Shown: positions 9,634 through 19,423, counted from the stretch's first letter. The stretch: 64,000 nt of DNA from Polaribacter irgensii 23-P (GCF_000153225.1 NZ_CH724148.1:1816842-1880841), one strand, 5' to 3'. Translations and numbers: made by a program. The notes: generated from the sequence alone by a model not told the origin.

Positions 9634-10752
9634 TTAACTGTTTAACATTACAGGCATCACTAACATGGTCACTTGCTCCCCTTCATCAGTGCCATCAATA
9701 GGAGTTAAAATTCCCGCTCTATTGGGTAATGACATTTCAATCAAAACTTCTGTAGAACTCAAGTTACTCAGCATTTCACTTAAAAAGCGAGAGTTGAATC
9801 CAATTTGCATGTCATCTCCTTGATAATCGCAACTTAAACGTTCGTCAGCTTTGTTTGCAAAATCTAAGTCTTCAGCAGAAATATTTAATTCCGTTCCTGC
9901 CATTTTTAAACGAATCTGATGTGTGGTTTTACTAGAGAAAATAGAAACACGTCTTACAGAGTTTAAAAACGAAGCTCTATCAACGGTTAATTTATTTGGA
10001 TTCTCTTTTGGAATTACAGCTTCGTAATTAGGATATTTTCCATCAATTAAACGGCATACTAAAACAATGTTGTCAAAAGTGAATTTTGCATTTGCGTCAT
10101 TGTATTCGATGGTAACATCGCTATCAGATCCTCCTAAAATCCCTTTTAATAAATTTAAAGGTTTCTTCGGCATAATGAATTCTGCAGTTTGATCTGCAGT
10201 GACGTCTGTTCTCGAGTATTTTACTAGTTTATGTGCATCCGTTGCAACAAAAGTTAAGCTTTGCGAGCTAAACTGAAAAAAGACACCGCTCATCACTGGG
10301 CGTAAATCATCATTTCCAGCAGCAAAGATTGTCTTTGAGATTGCAGTTCCTAAAATATTTGCAGGAATTACTGTTTTGCTTGGTGAGGGCAATGAAAGCG
10401 CTTTTGGAAATTCATCTCCACCAAAATAAGCCATGTCATATTTTCCTTGATCAGAGCTAATTTCTATTGTATTTGCGCCCTCTGTCTTAAAGGTAAGAGG
10501 TTGGTCTGGAAATGTTTTTAAGGTATCTAATAACAAACGTGCAGAGACTGCAATAGAACCAGTACTGTCACTCTCTACAGTAACAACAGAACTCATCGTA
10601 GTTTCTAAATCAGAGGCAGATATTTTCAAATTATTTTCAGACAATTCAAACAAAAAGTTGTCTAAAATTGGCAGTGTGTTGTTGCTATTTATAACGCCTC
10701 CTAAAACTTGTAATTGTTTTAATAGTTGCGAACTAGATACAATAAATTTCAT
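9634..10752 (-). CDS. dnaN: DNA polymerase III sliding clamp (beta subunit)
   Basis: This 372-residue protein begins MKFIVSSSQLLKQLQVLGGV and has NTLPILDNFLFE, the three-fold repeated clamp domain pattern (about 1-120, 128-245, 246-372) and the C-terminal TMLVMPVML, matching the conserved LVMP(M/L)R end of beta clamps. It forms the dimeric ring that tethers the replicative polymerase DnaE, whose gene is partly present at the other end of this window. It is single-gene here, with a TAtaTTTG element upstream and a terminator downstream. Confidence 0.97.
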   Translation of the reverse strand: MKFIVSSSQLLKQLQVLGGVINSNNTLPILDNFLFELSENNLKISASDLETTMSSVVTVESDSTGSIAVSARLLLDTLKTFPDQPLTFKTEGANTIEISSDQGKYDMAYFGGDEFPKALSLPSPSKTVIPANILGTAISKTIFAAGNDDLRPVMSGVFFQFSSQSLTFVATDAHKLVKYSRTDVTADQTAEFIMPKKPLNLLKGILGGSDSDVTIEYNDANAKFTFDNIVLVCRLIDGKYPNYEAVIPKENPNKLTVDRASFLNSVRRVSIFSSKTTHQIRLKMAGTELNISAEDLDFANKADERLSCDYQGDDMQIGFNSRFLSEMLSNLSSTEVLIEMSLPNRAGILTPIDGTDEGEQVTMLVMPVMLNS

Positions 10753-10776
10753 GTAATTTGTTTTCTTTGTGTTCTA

Positions 10777-10784
10777 CAAATATA
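10777..10784 (-). promoter_or_regulatory. -7 promoter element for dnaN
   Basis: TATATTTG on the minus strand matches the Bacteroidota -7 consensus TAnnTTTG, 24 bases before the dnaN start. No clear TTTG -33 box at 19-20 bp spacing. Confidence 0.5.
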
Positions 10785-10896
10785 TTCTAAAAAAGTGACT
10801 TTAAAAATTAATTTATCAACAGGTTTTTATTACTATTTACAACCGCTTTTAAACGTTATAATTTTGTTAACACCTTTTTTTAGGGATGTAATAGGT

Positions 10897-10904
10897 TATT
10901 TTTG
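10897..10904 (+). promoter_or_regulatory. -7 promoter element for the PIG-L gene
   Basis: TATTTTTG matches TAnnTTTG, 20 bases before the ATG at 10925. No TTTG is found at the usual upstream distance. Confidence 0.45.
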
Positions 10905-10924
10905 TTTCGCAGTAATTTTATGAT

Positions 10925-13426
10925 ATGAAAAAGATTTTTTTTAACACACTTTCGTTTTTGCTTATTTGTTTTAGTACATGTGGTCAAAAGCCTTTAAAAT
11001 TAAATTCTAATGAAATTTATGAGAGCGTACAAAAACTCAACTTTTTAGGTTCCGTTTTGTACATCGCAGCGCATCCAGATGATGAAAATACGCGGTTAAT
11101 TTCTTTTTTATCAAATACCGTAAAAGCAAGAACAGGCTATTTATCTTTAACAAGAGGAGATGGGGGTCAGAATTTAATAGGTCCAGAAATTAGAGAGCTT
11201 TTAGGAGTTATTAGAACACAAGAACTCTTGGCAGCAAGAAGAATTGATGGGGGTTCGCAGTTTTTTACAAGAGCCAATGATTTTGGTTATTCCAAACATC
11301 CAGACGAGACGCTTGAAATTTGGAATAAAAAGGAGGTTTTAAGTGATGTGGTTTGGGCAATAAGAACCTTTAAACCCGATATTATTATTAATAGATTCAA
11401 TCATCGAACTCCGGGAACCACACACGGCCACCACACAGCTTCTGCAATGCTGAGTGTCGCTGCTTTTGACCTTGCGAACGACTCCAAGCAGTATACTTCT
11501 CAATTAAAATATGCGGACATTTGGGAGTCCAAAAGATTATTTTTTAATACTTCTGCTTGGTTTTATAAGACCAAAGAAGAGTTTGATAGAGCAACAAAAG
11601 GAAAACTTACCTCGTTTGACGTAGGTACCTATTATCCTTTGAAAGGACATTCTAATAATGAACTCGCAGCGCTGGCTAGCAGTCAGCATTTATCTCAAGG
11701 TTTTGGCCGGGTTACTTCAAGAGGAGAGGAGCGCGAATATGTCGAATTTTTGAAAGGTAGCAGTCTTAGAGACAAGAGCGATATTTTTTCAGGAATTAAT
11801 ACAACCTGGAACCGTGTTAAAGCTGGTGGAGAAATAGGAGAGATTTTATACGAAATTGAAGATAATTTTGACTTTATAAATCCAGCGAAACACATTCCGA
11901 AATTGATGGAAGCTTATCTTTTAATCCAAGATTTAGAAGATGCACATTGGCGCACTGTTAAAGAGCAACAAATTAAAGAGATTATTGAAGCATGCGCTGG
12001 TTTGTATTTGGAGGGATCGGCAGAGAGTGCCACAGGAGCTCCAGGTTCGAAAGTAGCCGTCAATTTTGAGGTTTTGAATAGGTGTGGTGCCGCTATTGAG
12101 TTGATTTCAATACATTCTACAATTGACAAGAAGACAGTGATTAAAGAGTTGGATTTGGAGCGAAACAAAAAAATGAACTTTAAAGAAATGATCACTTTGA
12201 ATACCGCGAAGTACTCGGATCCTTATTGGTTACAAAAACGAGCTTCTTTGGGAATGTATCGGGTAGATGACCAGAATTTAATTGGGAATGCAGAAACCGA
12301 AAGACCCGTAAAAATTCATTTTAATTTAAGCATTGATGAAGTTTTAATTACGTTTACAAAAGAGGTCGTACGAAGATACTCAGAAAGTGACAAAGGCGAG
12401 GTTTATGAACCCTTTGAAATCGTGCCAGAAGTAACTACAAAATTAAAAAATAAAGTACTTATTTTCTCTGACAATACTCCCCAAAAAGTGGTGGTCGAAA
12501 TTCGCGCAGGAGCGAATACAGTGGAGGGTACAGTGCGTTTAAAAGTGCCAGAGCAATGGAACGTTTTTCCAAAAGAAATTCCTTTTAAGATCCGACAAAA
12601 AAAAGATAGCCAAGTGGTTGTATTCTCGATTACACCACCAAAGAATAAAGCGGAAGGAATTGTCGAAGTGATTGCGACTTCCGTAGATAAAAACTACACG
12701 AAGGAGTTGGTGGAAATTAATTATGAACACATTCCAAAACAAACAGTTTTGACGGATTCTCAGGCAAAAATAGTGCGTTTAAATATTAAAAAAGTTGGAA
12801 ATCATATCGGCTATATTCAAGGCGCTGGAGATGCAGTCCCAGAGAGTTTGCGTCAAATTGGATACAAAGTGACTATCATAAAACCAGCAGCAATAGATGG
12901 AGAAAATCTAAACCGCTATGACGCTATTGTGTTAGGAGTTCGCGCTTATAATGTCTTAAAGGAATTAAAGTTTAAGCAAAAATATTTGTTAGCATATGTG
13001 GAAAAAGGAGGAAATATGATTGTGCAATACAATACCAATAGAAATGTAGATGTTGCGGCCCCTTTTGCACTTCAACTTTCTCGAGACAGAGTTACAGACG
13101 AGTCTTCAGTAGTGCGGGTATTAGCAAAAGAACATCCTTTATTAAATTTCCCCAATAAAATTACTGACGCTGATTTTGAGGGCTGGGTGCAAGAACGAGG
13201 GTTGTATTTTCCAGACAATTGGAGCACAGAGTACACACCAATTCTATCGATGAATGACAAAGGAGAACCGGCCAAGAATGGCAGTTTATTAGTCGCTAAA
13301 TACGGAAAGGGCAATTATATTTATACTGGTTTAAGCTTTTTTAGAGAGTTGCCCGCAGGAGTTTCAGGTGCTTATAAATTATTTGCAAATATGTTAGCTT
13401 TAGGGAAACAAGGAGCAGCGAATTAA
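10925..13426 (+). CDS. secreted PIG-L family deacetylase with C-terminal amidotransferase-like domain
   Basis: This 833-residue protein has a signal peptide (MKKIFFNTLSFLLICFSTC). The LmbE/PIG-L zinc deacetylase domain (about 40-300) shows AAHPDDE near residue 50, GDGGQN, and the second metal motif HGHHTAS near 166-172. The middle (about 370-620) is beta-rich, like NPCBM/NEW3-type appended domains. The C-terminal part (about 630-825) has a class I glutamine-amidotransferase-like/ThuA-like Rossmann fold (DAIVLGVRAYN). Family members remove N-acetyl groups from sugars or sugar conjugates. A signal peptide and adjacency to a sodium symporter suggest extracytoplasmic processing of an imported N-acetylated compound, which is inference. 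Confidence 0.9.
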   Translation: MKKIFFNTLSFLLICFSTCGQKPLKLNSNEIYESVQKLNFLGSVLYIAAHPDDENTRLISFLSNTVKARTGYLSLTRGDGGQNLIGPEIRELLGVIRTQELLAARRIDGGSQFFTRANDFGYSKHPDETLEIWNKKEVLSDVVWAIRTFKPDIIINRFNHRTPGTTHGHHTASAMLSVAAFDLANDSKQYTSQLKYADIWESKRLFFNTSAWFYKTKEEFDRATKGKLTSFDVGTYYPLKGHSNNELAALASSQHLSQGFGRVTSRGEEREYVEFLKGSSLRDKSDIFSGINTTWNRVKAGGEIGEILYEIEDNFDFINPAKHIPKLMEAYLLIQDLEDAHWRTVKEQQIKEIIEACAGLYLEGSAESATGAPGSKVAVNFEVLNRCGAAIELISIHSTIDKKTVIKELDLERNKKMNFKEMITLNTAKYSDPYWLQKRASLGMYRVDDQNLIGNAETERPVKIHFNLSIDEVLITFTKEVVRRYSESDKGEVYEPFEIVPEVTTKLKNKVLIFSDNTPQKVVVEIRAGANTVEGTVRLKVPEQWNVFPKEIPFKIRQKKDSQVVVFSITPPKNKAEGIVEVIATSVDKNYTKELVEINYEHIPKQTVLTDSQAKIVRLNIKKVGNHIGYIQGAGDAVPESLRQIGYKVTIIKPAAIDGENLNRYDAIVLGVRAYNVLKELKFKQKYLLAYVEKGGNMIVQYNTNRNVDVAAPFALQLSRDRVTDESSVVRVLAKEHPLLNFPNKITDADFEGWVQERGLYFPDNWSTEYTPILSMNDKGEPAKNGSLLVAKYGKGNYIYTGLSFFRELPAGVSGAYKLFANMLALGKQGAAN

Positions 13427-13780
13427 AGTGCTAAGGAACCTGCATAATAAATTTTTAACTTAGTAAATAAATGAGGATTTTTTATCTATTTGCTGAGAAA
13501 AATAGGAATATTAAATTCAATATAGGAAGTATGGATTCTTGCGAAAATAGAAATTCAGAAACACAATAGTTGTTTTTTTTATGCAACACACAGAAAATGA
13601 AGAATAGCCAATAGAAGTATTATCGATAGCACTTTTTCTTCGGAAAGTAGAGCGTCTTCGAACGCTTCGAGTTCTTTTAGTCGTGAGCGCTCGTGTTGTA
13701 TTTTTTACGGGATGTGTTTTGAGAACAATCCAAAAAATCGAGCAGCGAAAAGAGGAAGTAGTTTTTAAAATTAAAGCACT
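13427..13780. other. intergenic region between PIG-L gene and symporter locus
   Basis: No supported gene. A 91-codon reading frame on the minus strand (13517-13792) is low-complexity and basic, lacks family resemblance and is rejected. A small imperfect hairpin with AGCGT/ACGCT arms lies near 13647. The promoter for the following symporter genes should be here, but no TAnnTTTG element is obvious. Confidence 0.4.
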
Positions 13781-13888
13781 ATGAAAGAACAAAAGTATGT
13801 CTGGAAAAAGGAGTATTCATTCGTTTTAATAGCAAATGTGTTTTACATTATTGCGTTTTATTTTATTACCGCTTACTTTAACTTTTAG
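13781..13888 (+). CDS. 35-residue single-pass membrane peptide preceding the symporter
   Basis: The ATG at 13781 opens a 35-codon frame starting MKEQKYVWKKEYSF and continuing with about 20 hydrophobic residues (VLIANVFYIIAFYFITAYF). A positively charged N-terminus then one membrane helix predicts an N-in orientation. The TAG ends 4 bases before the symporter ATG at 13893, a spacing typical of translational coupling. Small membrane proteins accompany some sodium:solute symporters (YhdT/DUF997 before PanF; the DUF4212 small-subunit family), but this one is much shorter and I cannot assign it to either. It is probably real because of the clean charge/hydrophobic layout and coupling, though coding status is unproven. 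Confidence 0.55.
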   Translation: MKEQKYVWKKEYSFVLIANVFYIIAFYFITAYFNF

Positions 13889-13892
13889 TTTG

Positions 13893-15779
13893 ATGGAAAT
13901 AGAAAGTAAGTTGCATGCCGTAGATTGGATCATTTTGGCCATTACTTTAATTTTTATAGTGGCTTATGGCACCTATACTACTCGGAAACACGCCAGCGTT
14001 GCTGATTATATAAAGGGCGGAAATGATTCTAGATGGTGGACTATTGGATTGTCTGTAATGGCCACACAAGCGAGTGCCATTACTTTTTTGTCAACTCCAG
14101 GGCAGGCCTTTCACAGTGGAATGGGCTTTGTCCAATTTTATTTCGGATTGCCCATTGCTATGATTATTATTTGTGTGGTTTTTATCCCTATTTATCACAA
14201 ATTAAAAGTGTACACCGCTTATGAGTTTTTAGAAGGACGATTTGATTTGAAAACAAGGAGTTTGGCAGCAATTCTATTTTTGATTCAAAGAGGACTTGCT
14301 GCAGGGATTACTATTTTTGCTCCTGCAATCATATTATCGGCAGTTTTAGGTTGGGATTTATTAACTCTAAATATTATCATCGGGTTTTTAGTAATTGTAT
14401 ACACAGTATCTGGAGGAACAAAAGCTGTAAATGTAACGCAGAAGCAACAAATGATTATCATTTTTATAGGAATGGTCATCTCTTTTTGTATCATTATGAA
14501 TCAGCTTCCAGCGGATATTACATTTTCAAAAGCATTAGATATTGCAGGTGCAAGTGGAAAAATGAAAGTACTAGATTTCTCCACGGATTTAAGTAATCGA
14601 TATACTATATGGACTGGGATTCTTGGAGGTACTTTTTTAATGTTGTCTTATTTTGGAACAGATCAAAGTCAGGTACAGCGATATTTGTCTGGAAAATCAG
14701 TAAGAGAAAGTCAATTAGGCTTAATTTTTAATGGGCTCTTAAAGGTACCGATGCAGTTTTTTATTTTATTAATAGGGGTGATGGTCTTTGTTTTTTACCA
14801 ATTCAACCCTTCGCCATTAAATTTCAATCCAGGTGTAAATGACGAAGTATTAAAGTCTAAATATAGCTCCGAATATCAACAATTAGAGGCTGCACATGCT
14901 GAAATAGAAAACACTAAAAAGCTATTATTTTCAAACGGTTTTCAAGAGGAAGAACAGCAGCAAGTTTTAGAGCTAAACCAACGCGACTTTCTTTTAAAAG
15001 AAAAATCTAAATTGATTATTGACAAGATTGATGAAGAAAACACACTTGATAAAATTGAGTCTAACGACAAAGATTATGTGTTTATTTATTTCATTTTAAA
15101 CAATTTACCGAGGGGTTTAATTGGTTTGTTATTGGCTGTAATTTTATCTGCGGCAATGTCCTCTACAGCGTCAGAGTTGAACGCATTAGCAAGCACAACG
15201 GCAATGGATTTATACAAGCGAAATGTTAGAGGAGAAAAAAGTGATGCGCATTATGTAAAAGCGTCTAAATGGTTTACGCTGGCATGGGGAGTTGTTGCAA
15301 TTTCAGTCGCTTGTGTGGCTAATTTATTTGAAAATTTAATAGAGTTGGTTAATATTATAGGGTCTATCTTCTACGGAAATGTTTTAGGGATTTTCTTGTT
15401 GGCATTTTTCTTTAAAAAAGTAAATGGGAATGCTGTGTTTAAAGCAGCTTTAATAACACAAGTTTTAATTTGTTTCATTTTTTACTTTGGAATTTATAAT
15501 TTAGAGTCTCAGGGCTTAGATCCAATTGTGAGTTATTTATGGTTGAATTTTATTGGTTGTATTTTAGTCTCTTTTTTCTCCTTGTTATTTGTCTTTAAAT
15601 CGATGAACCATCAAAGTAAATCTGTTTTAATAGTTACTTCTTTGGCAATTTTAAAAAGTGCTTATGACATTGTATATCAAGATTCTTTAAACCTTACTCA
15701 CGTGTTCACTCTAATTTTTCTATTTTTCTTTCTCGGGTTCTTTAATATTGATAAAAAAGCTATCAATGAAAAACGATAA
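13893..15779 (+). CDS. sodium:solute symporter (SSS/SLC5 family)
   Basis: Starting at the ATG at 13893 (MEIESKLHAVDW) gives 628 residues. An upstream GTG frame start at 13836 overlaps the small membrane-peptide gene and is rejected. About 13 membrane helices are visible. SSS signatures include GGNDSRWWTIGLS, MATQASAITFLSTPGQAF and the sodium-site helix ILSAAMSSTASELNALASTTAMDLY. Residues about 307-394 form a long, charged, coiled-coil-like insertion between helices, rich in Glu/Gln/Lys. Substrate is unknown; neighbours (PIG-L deacetylase, Gfo/Idh/MocA oxidoreductase) hint at a sugar or sugar derivative. The stop lies 14 bases inside the next gene. Confidence 0.92.
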   Translation: MEIESKLHAVDWIILAITLIFIVAYGTYTTRKHASVADYIKGGNDSRWWTIGLSVMATQASAITFLSTPGQAFHSGMGFVQFYFGLPIAMIIICVVFIPIYHKLKVYTAYEFLEGRFDLKTRSLAAILFLIQRGLAAGITIFAPAIILSAVLGWDLLTLNIIIGFLVIVYTVSGGTKAVNVTQKQQMIIIFIGMVISFCIIMNQLPADITFSKALDIAGASGKMKVLDFSTDLSNRYTIWTGILGGTFLMLSYFGTDQSQVQRYLSGKSVRESQLGLIFNGLLKVPMQFFILLIGVMVFVFYQFNPSPLNFNPGVNDEVLKSKYSSEYQQLEAAHAEIENTKKLLFSNGFQEEEQQQVLELNQRDFLLKEKSKLIIDKIDEENTLDKIESNDKDYVFIYFILNNLPRGLIGLLLAVILSAAMSSTASELNALASTTAMDLYKRNVRGEKSDAHYVKASKWFTLAWGVVAISVACVANLFENLIELVNIIGSIFYGNVLGIFLLAFFFKKVNGNAVFKAALITQVLICFIFYFGIYNLESQGLDPIVSYLWLNFIGCILVSFFSLLFVFKSMNHQSKSVLIVTSLAILKSAYDIVYQDSLNLTHVFTLIFLFFFLGFFNIDKKAINEKR

Positions 15780-16752
15780 TATCAAAAAAATACGCTGGGG
15801 CATTATTGGTCTTGGAAATATTGCAGCTAAATTTGCGACTGATTTAGCGAAATTAGAAAATGTAACATTGGTTGCAGTTGCTTCCAGGAATCCGCACAAA
15901 GCAGCTGAATTTGCAGCGCAGCACCATTCGCAAAAAGCATACAATTCGTATGATGAATTGCTGAAAGATCCTGAAGTTGATGCCGTTTATATTGCAACTC
16001 CACACAGTTTTCATAAAGAGCATACAATGCTTTGTTTGCAAAATAAAAAGGCCGTTTTATGCGAAAAACCGCTTGCTATGAATGCTTCAGAGGTTCTTGA
16101 GATGATTGCACTTGCCAAGGAAAATAATGTATTGCTGATGGAAGCGCTTTGGACAGCTTTTTTACCTCACTTCATCTATATTGTAGCTCTTGTTGAAAGC
16201 GAAAAGTTTGGAAAGTTAAAAAACGTGGATGCAGATTTTGGTTTTCTCCGAGAATTTGATAATGAAAATAGATTGTTTAAGAAAGCGTTGGGAGGTGGCA
16301 GTTTATTAGATATTGGAATTTATCCAGTTTTTGCAGCACTGGCTACTTTAGGGACACCCAATACAATCGATGCAAAAGCTACGTTTTTTGAAAATGGCGC
16401 AGATTCGAGTTGTGCAATGATATTTCACTATGAAAATGCAAAAGCAACCTTAAAAAGTACGCTTATGGAAGAGACTAAGACAGAGGCAGTTTTTAAATTT
16501 GACAAAGCAATTGTTAAAATTAATGGGCAATTTCATGAACCTTCAACAGTGATGGTCAGTCAGAATAATAAGGAGGAATTAATCAATTTTAATTACAAAA
16601 CAATTGGTTACAATTATGAGGCAGAACACTTTAGCCAATTACTCAGAGAAAATAAAACAGAAAGTAAAATTATGTCTTTCGACCGTTCTTTAAAAATAAT
16701 TCAAACACTAGACAAAGTTCGGGAAATAATTGGTTTACAATACGGCTCTTAA
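15766..16752 (+). CDS. Gfo/Idh/MocA family NAD(P)-dependent oxidoreductase
   Basis: The ATG at 15766 (MKNDNIKKIRWGIIGLGNIA) gives 328 residues and overlaps the symporter stop by 14 bases; an upstream TTG is less likely. The N-terminal Rossmann motif GIIGLGNIAAKFA, the family EKPLAMN lysine motif near 95-101 and GGGSLLDIGIYP near 180 identify the family. These enzymes oxidise or reduce sugars, inositols or bile pigments in the cytoplasm using NAD(P). The overlap with the symporter argues for one operon and for a role in using the imported compound. Substrate not predictable. Confidence 0.92.
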   Translation: MKNDNIKKIRWGIIGLGNIAAKFATDLAKLENVTLVAVASRNPHKAAEFAAQHHSQKAYNSYDELLKDPEVDAVYIATPHSFHKEHTMLCLQNKKAVLCEKPLAMNASEVLEMIALAKENNVLLMEALWTAFLPHFIYIVALVESEKFGKLKNVDADFGFLREFDNENRLFKKALGGGSLLDIGIYPVFAALATLGTPNTIDAKATFFENGADSSCAMIFHYENAKATLKSTLMEETKTEAVFKFDKAIVKINGQFHEPSTVMVSQNNKEELINFNYKTIGYNYEAEHFSQLLRENKTESKIMSFDRSLKIIQTLDKVREIIGLQYGS

Positions 16753-16912
16753 CGTGCGCGTAAAATATGATTCTTATTTGTCAATAGAATCGTTTGGCAT
16801 AACAATTGAGTTTTATTAAGGAAGAACAGACCCTTTTTTAGTGTAATAAATTGATATTCAGTGATTTAATAAACAAGATACAGTCGTTGTTTTTTTTTAT
16901 TTAAAAAACCAA

Positions 16913-16925
16913 TGTCAGTATGACA
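16913..16925. promoter_or_regulatory. perfect 5-bp-arm dyad directly upstream of lon
   Basis: TGTCA-gta-TGACA lies 12 bases before the lon ATG, in a leader lacking a clear TAnnTTTG element. A position this close to the start suits a repressor site or an mRNA element. No protein can be assigned from the sequence; a 13-bp dyad can arise by chance. Confidence 0.35.
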
Positions 16926-16937
16926 GATATATAAAAA

Positions 16938-19391
16938 ATGAGCAAACCAAAAATAATGAGATTAGACAATTTGTCGCTTCAAAGTATGTTGAACGAAGAT
17001 TCAGAGTTAATTCCTTTGATGACTCCGGAAGATGAGGAAATTATTAACAAAGAAAGCGTACCTGCGATTTTACCTATTTTACCATTAAGAAATACCGTTT
17101 TATTTCCGGGAGTAGTAATTCCTATAACTGCGGGAAGAGATGCGTCTATTCAGCTAATTAAAGATGCCAACAAAGGAGATAAGGTAATCGGCGTGGTCGC
17201 ACAAAGAAATGAGGATGAAGAAGAGCCAACTTTAAAGGATATTCATACTACGGGTGTAGTTGCCCAAATCTTACGTGTGCTAAAAATGCCCGATGGGAAT
17301 ACAACCGTAATTATTCAAGGCAAGAAGCGTTTTGAAATAGAGACCATTATTCAGGACAAGCCTTATTTGAAAGCAACGGTAAGAGAGGCAATCGAAGACA
17401 AAGAAATAGACGACGAGAAGGAGTTCGAAGCCATTATAGAGTCGATAAAAGAGCAAGCTTTAGAAGTGATTAAGGAGAATCCAATGTTGCCATCAGAGGC
17501 ATCGTTTGCTATCAAAAACATAAAATCAGATTCGTTTTTGGTGAACTTTATTTCTTCAAATATGGATTTATCAGTTGCTCAGAAGCAGGTGATTTTAGAA
17601 AAAGATAATTTGAAAGAACGCGCTTTATTGGCGTTAAAAAATTTAAATAAAGAGCTTCAGAAGTTGCAATTGCGCAATGATATTCAATCTAAAACACGTG
17701 AAGATTTAGACCAACAACAGCGAGAATACTATCTACATCAGCAGTTGAAAACTATTCAAGAAGAATTGGGTGGTGTTTCAAATGATGAGGAGTTGGAGGA
17801 CATGCGAACGCAAGCAAAATCTAAAAAATGGTCTAAGGAAGTAGGTACTATTTTTGAAAAAGAGCTAAATCGTTTAAAGAGAATGAATCCGCAAGCGGCA
17901 GAATACGGGGTACAGCGAAGTTATTTAGAGCTGATGTTAGAACTGCCTTGGGGTGTTTATTCAGAGGATAAGTTCAATTTAAAACACGCGACAAAAGTAC
18001 TGGATAGAGATCATTTTGGTCTGGAAGAGGTAAAGGATAGAATCATTGAGCATTTGGCAGTTTTAAAGCTAAGAGGAGATATGAAATCTCCAATTATCTG
18101 TTTATATGGCCCTCCAGGAGTTGGTAAAACATCTTTAGGGAAATCCGTTGCAGAAGCTTTAGGACGCAAATATGTAAGAATGTCTTTAGGTGGTTTGCGT
18201 GATGAAGCAGAAATTCGCGGACATCGAAAAACATATATTGGGGCCATGCCAGGGCGTTTAATACAGAATCTAAAAAAGTCAGGAACCTCAAATCCTGTCT
18301 TTGTTTTGGATGAAATTGACAAATTAGGCCAGAGCAATCAAGGGGATCCCTCTTCAGCAATGTTAGAAGTTTTAGATCCAGAGCAAAACGAGTCTTTTTA
18401 CGACAACTATTTAGAAGTAGGATACGATTTATCGAAAGTACTTTTCATTGCTACTGCCAATAATTTAGGTCAAATTCCTTGGGCGTTGCGAGATCGCATG
18501 GAGATTATAAATGTATCAGGTTATACGATTGAAGAAAAAACAGAAATAGGCAAAAGACATTTGTTACCAAAACAATTAAAAGAGCATGGCTTAACAGCGA
18601 AACACTTAAAGTTAGGTAGAAAGCAATTGGAACAAATTGTAGAAGGATATACTCGGGAGTCGGGAGTGCGTGGTTTGGAAAAGAAAATTGCAAAAGTAGT
18701 CCGGTTTGCCGCAAAATCAATCGCCTTAGAAGAAGATTATGATATTGCCTTGACGAGTGAGAAGGTAGAAGCTATTCTGGGAACTCCGAGATTTAGAGAT
18801 AAATTCGAAAGTAATGAGGTTGCCGGAGTTGTTACTGGTTTGGCTTGGACCCAAGTTGGAGGAGATATTTTATTTATAGAATCTATTTTATCCAAAGGAA
18901 AAGGAGCCCTTTCTATTACTGGAAATTTAGGAACGGTAATGAAGGAATCCGCAACAATTGCCTTGCAGTATATAAAAGCGAATGCAGATGAGTTTGGAAT
19001 CGAGCCAGAGGTGCTAGAAAAGTACAATGTACACATACATGTGCCGGAAGGAGCCACTCCAAAAGATGGACCAAGTGCAGGTATTACCATGTTAACTTCT
19101 TTAGTTTCTTCGTTTACACAGCGAAAAATTAAAAATAAATTAGCCATGACTGGTGAAATTACGTTGCGTGGAAAAGTGTTGCCAGTAGGTGGAATTAAAG
19201 AAAAAATATTGGCTGCAAAAAGAGCAAATATTAAAGAAATAATTTTGTGCGAAGACAACCGAAAAGATATCTTGGAAATAAAAGAAAGTTATTTGAAAGG
19301 ATTGACATTTCATTATGTTTCCGACATGAAACAGGTGATTGCCTTGGCACTTACAAAGCAGAAAGTACAAAATGCTAAGAAATTAGTATAA
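16938..19391 (+). CDS. lon: ATP-dependent protease Lon (endopeptidase La)
   Basis: This 817-residue protein has the LON N-terminal domain (about 40-235, with [19 protein letters not shown]), a coiled-coil linker, an AAA+ module with Walker [13 protein letters not shown] near 390-401 and Walker B FVLDEIDK, and a C-terminal protease domain. That domain has the catalytic serine in [11 protein letters not shown] (about 713) and the lysine in LPVGGIKEK (about 756). It degrades misfolded and regulatory proteins in the cytoplasm. It is a single gene followed by a strong terminator. The length is usual for bacterial LonA. Confidence 0.98.
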   Translation: MSKPKIMRLDNLSLQSMLNEDSELIPLMTPEDEEIINKESVPAILPILPLRNTVLFPGVVIPITAGRDASIQLIKDANKGDKVIGVVAQRNEDEEEPTLKDIHTTGVVAQILRVLKMPDGNTTVIIQGKKRFEIETIIQDKPYLKATVREAIEDKEIDDEKEFEAIIESIKEQALEVIKENPMLPSEASFAIKNIKSDSFLVNFISSNMDLSVAQKQVILEKDNLKERALLALKNLNKELQKLQLRNDIQSKTREDLDQQQREYYLHQQLKTIQEELGGVSNDEELEDMRTQAKSKKWSKEVGTIFEKELNRLKRMNPQAAEYGVQRSYLELMLELPWGVYSEDKFNLKHATKVLDRDHFGLEEVKDRIIEHLAVLKLRGDMKSPIICLYGPPGVGKTSLGKSVAEALGRKYVRMSLGGLRDEAEIRGHRKTYIGAMPGRLIQNLKKSGTSNPVFVLDEIDKLGQSNQGDPSSAMLEVLDPEQNESFYDNYLEVGYDLSKVLFIATANNLGQIPWALRDRMEIINVSGYTIEEKTEIGKRHLLPKQLKEHGLTAKHLKLGRKQLEQIVEGYTRESGVRGLEKKIAKVVRFAAKSIALEEDYDIALTSEKVEAILGTPRFRDKFESNEVAGVVTGLAWTQVGGDILFIESILSKGKGALSITGNLGTVMKESATIALQYIKANADEFGIEPEVLEKYNVHIHVPEGATPKDGPSAGITMLTSLVSSFTQRKIKNKLAMTGEITLRGKVLPVGGIKEKILAAKRANIKEIILCEDNRKDILEIKESYLKGLTFHYVSDMKQVIALALTKQKVQNAKKLV

Positions 19392-19397
19392 CTTAGG

Positions 19398-19423
19398 AGC
19401 CTCCTTTTGGAGGCTTTTTTTTT
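19398..19423 (+). terminator. rho-independent terminator after lon
   Basis: AGCCTCC/GGAGGCT stem with a TTTT loop followed by a nine-T tract, 6 bp after the lon stop. Confidence 0.95.

Noticed and set aside
10813..10821. TTATCAACA near dnaN, one mismatch from the DnaA-box consensus
   Set aside because: A single near-match without a cluster, AT-rich unwinding element or dnaA gene; not enough for an origin or DnaA site.
13517..13792. 91-codon minus-strand frame in the gap before the symporter
   Set aside because: Arg/Thr-rich with no family look and overlaps the better-supported 35-aa membrane-peptide gene.
13836..13892. GTG extension of the symporter reading frame
   Set aside because: It would overlap the 35-aa peptide gene out of frame, and the SSS-like N-terminus begins naturally at the ATG at 13893.
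18737..19258. 173-codon open frame opposite lon
   Set aside because: Antisense to the Lon protease domain and without recognisable features.
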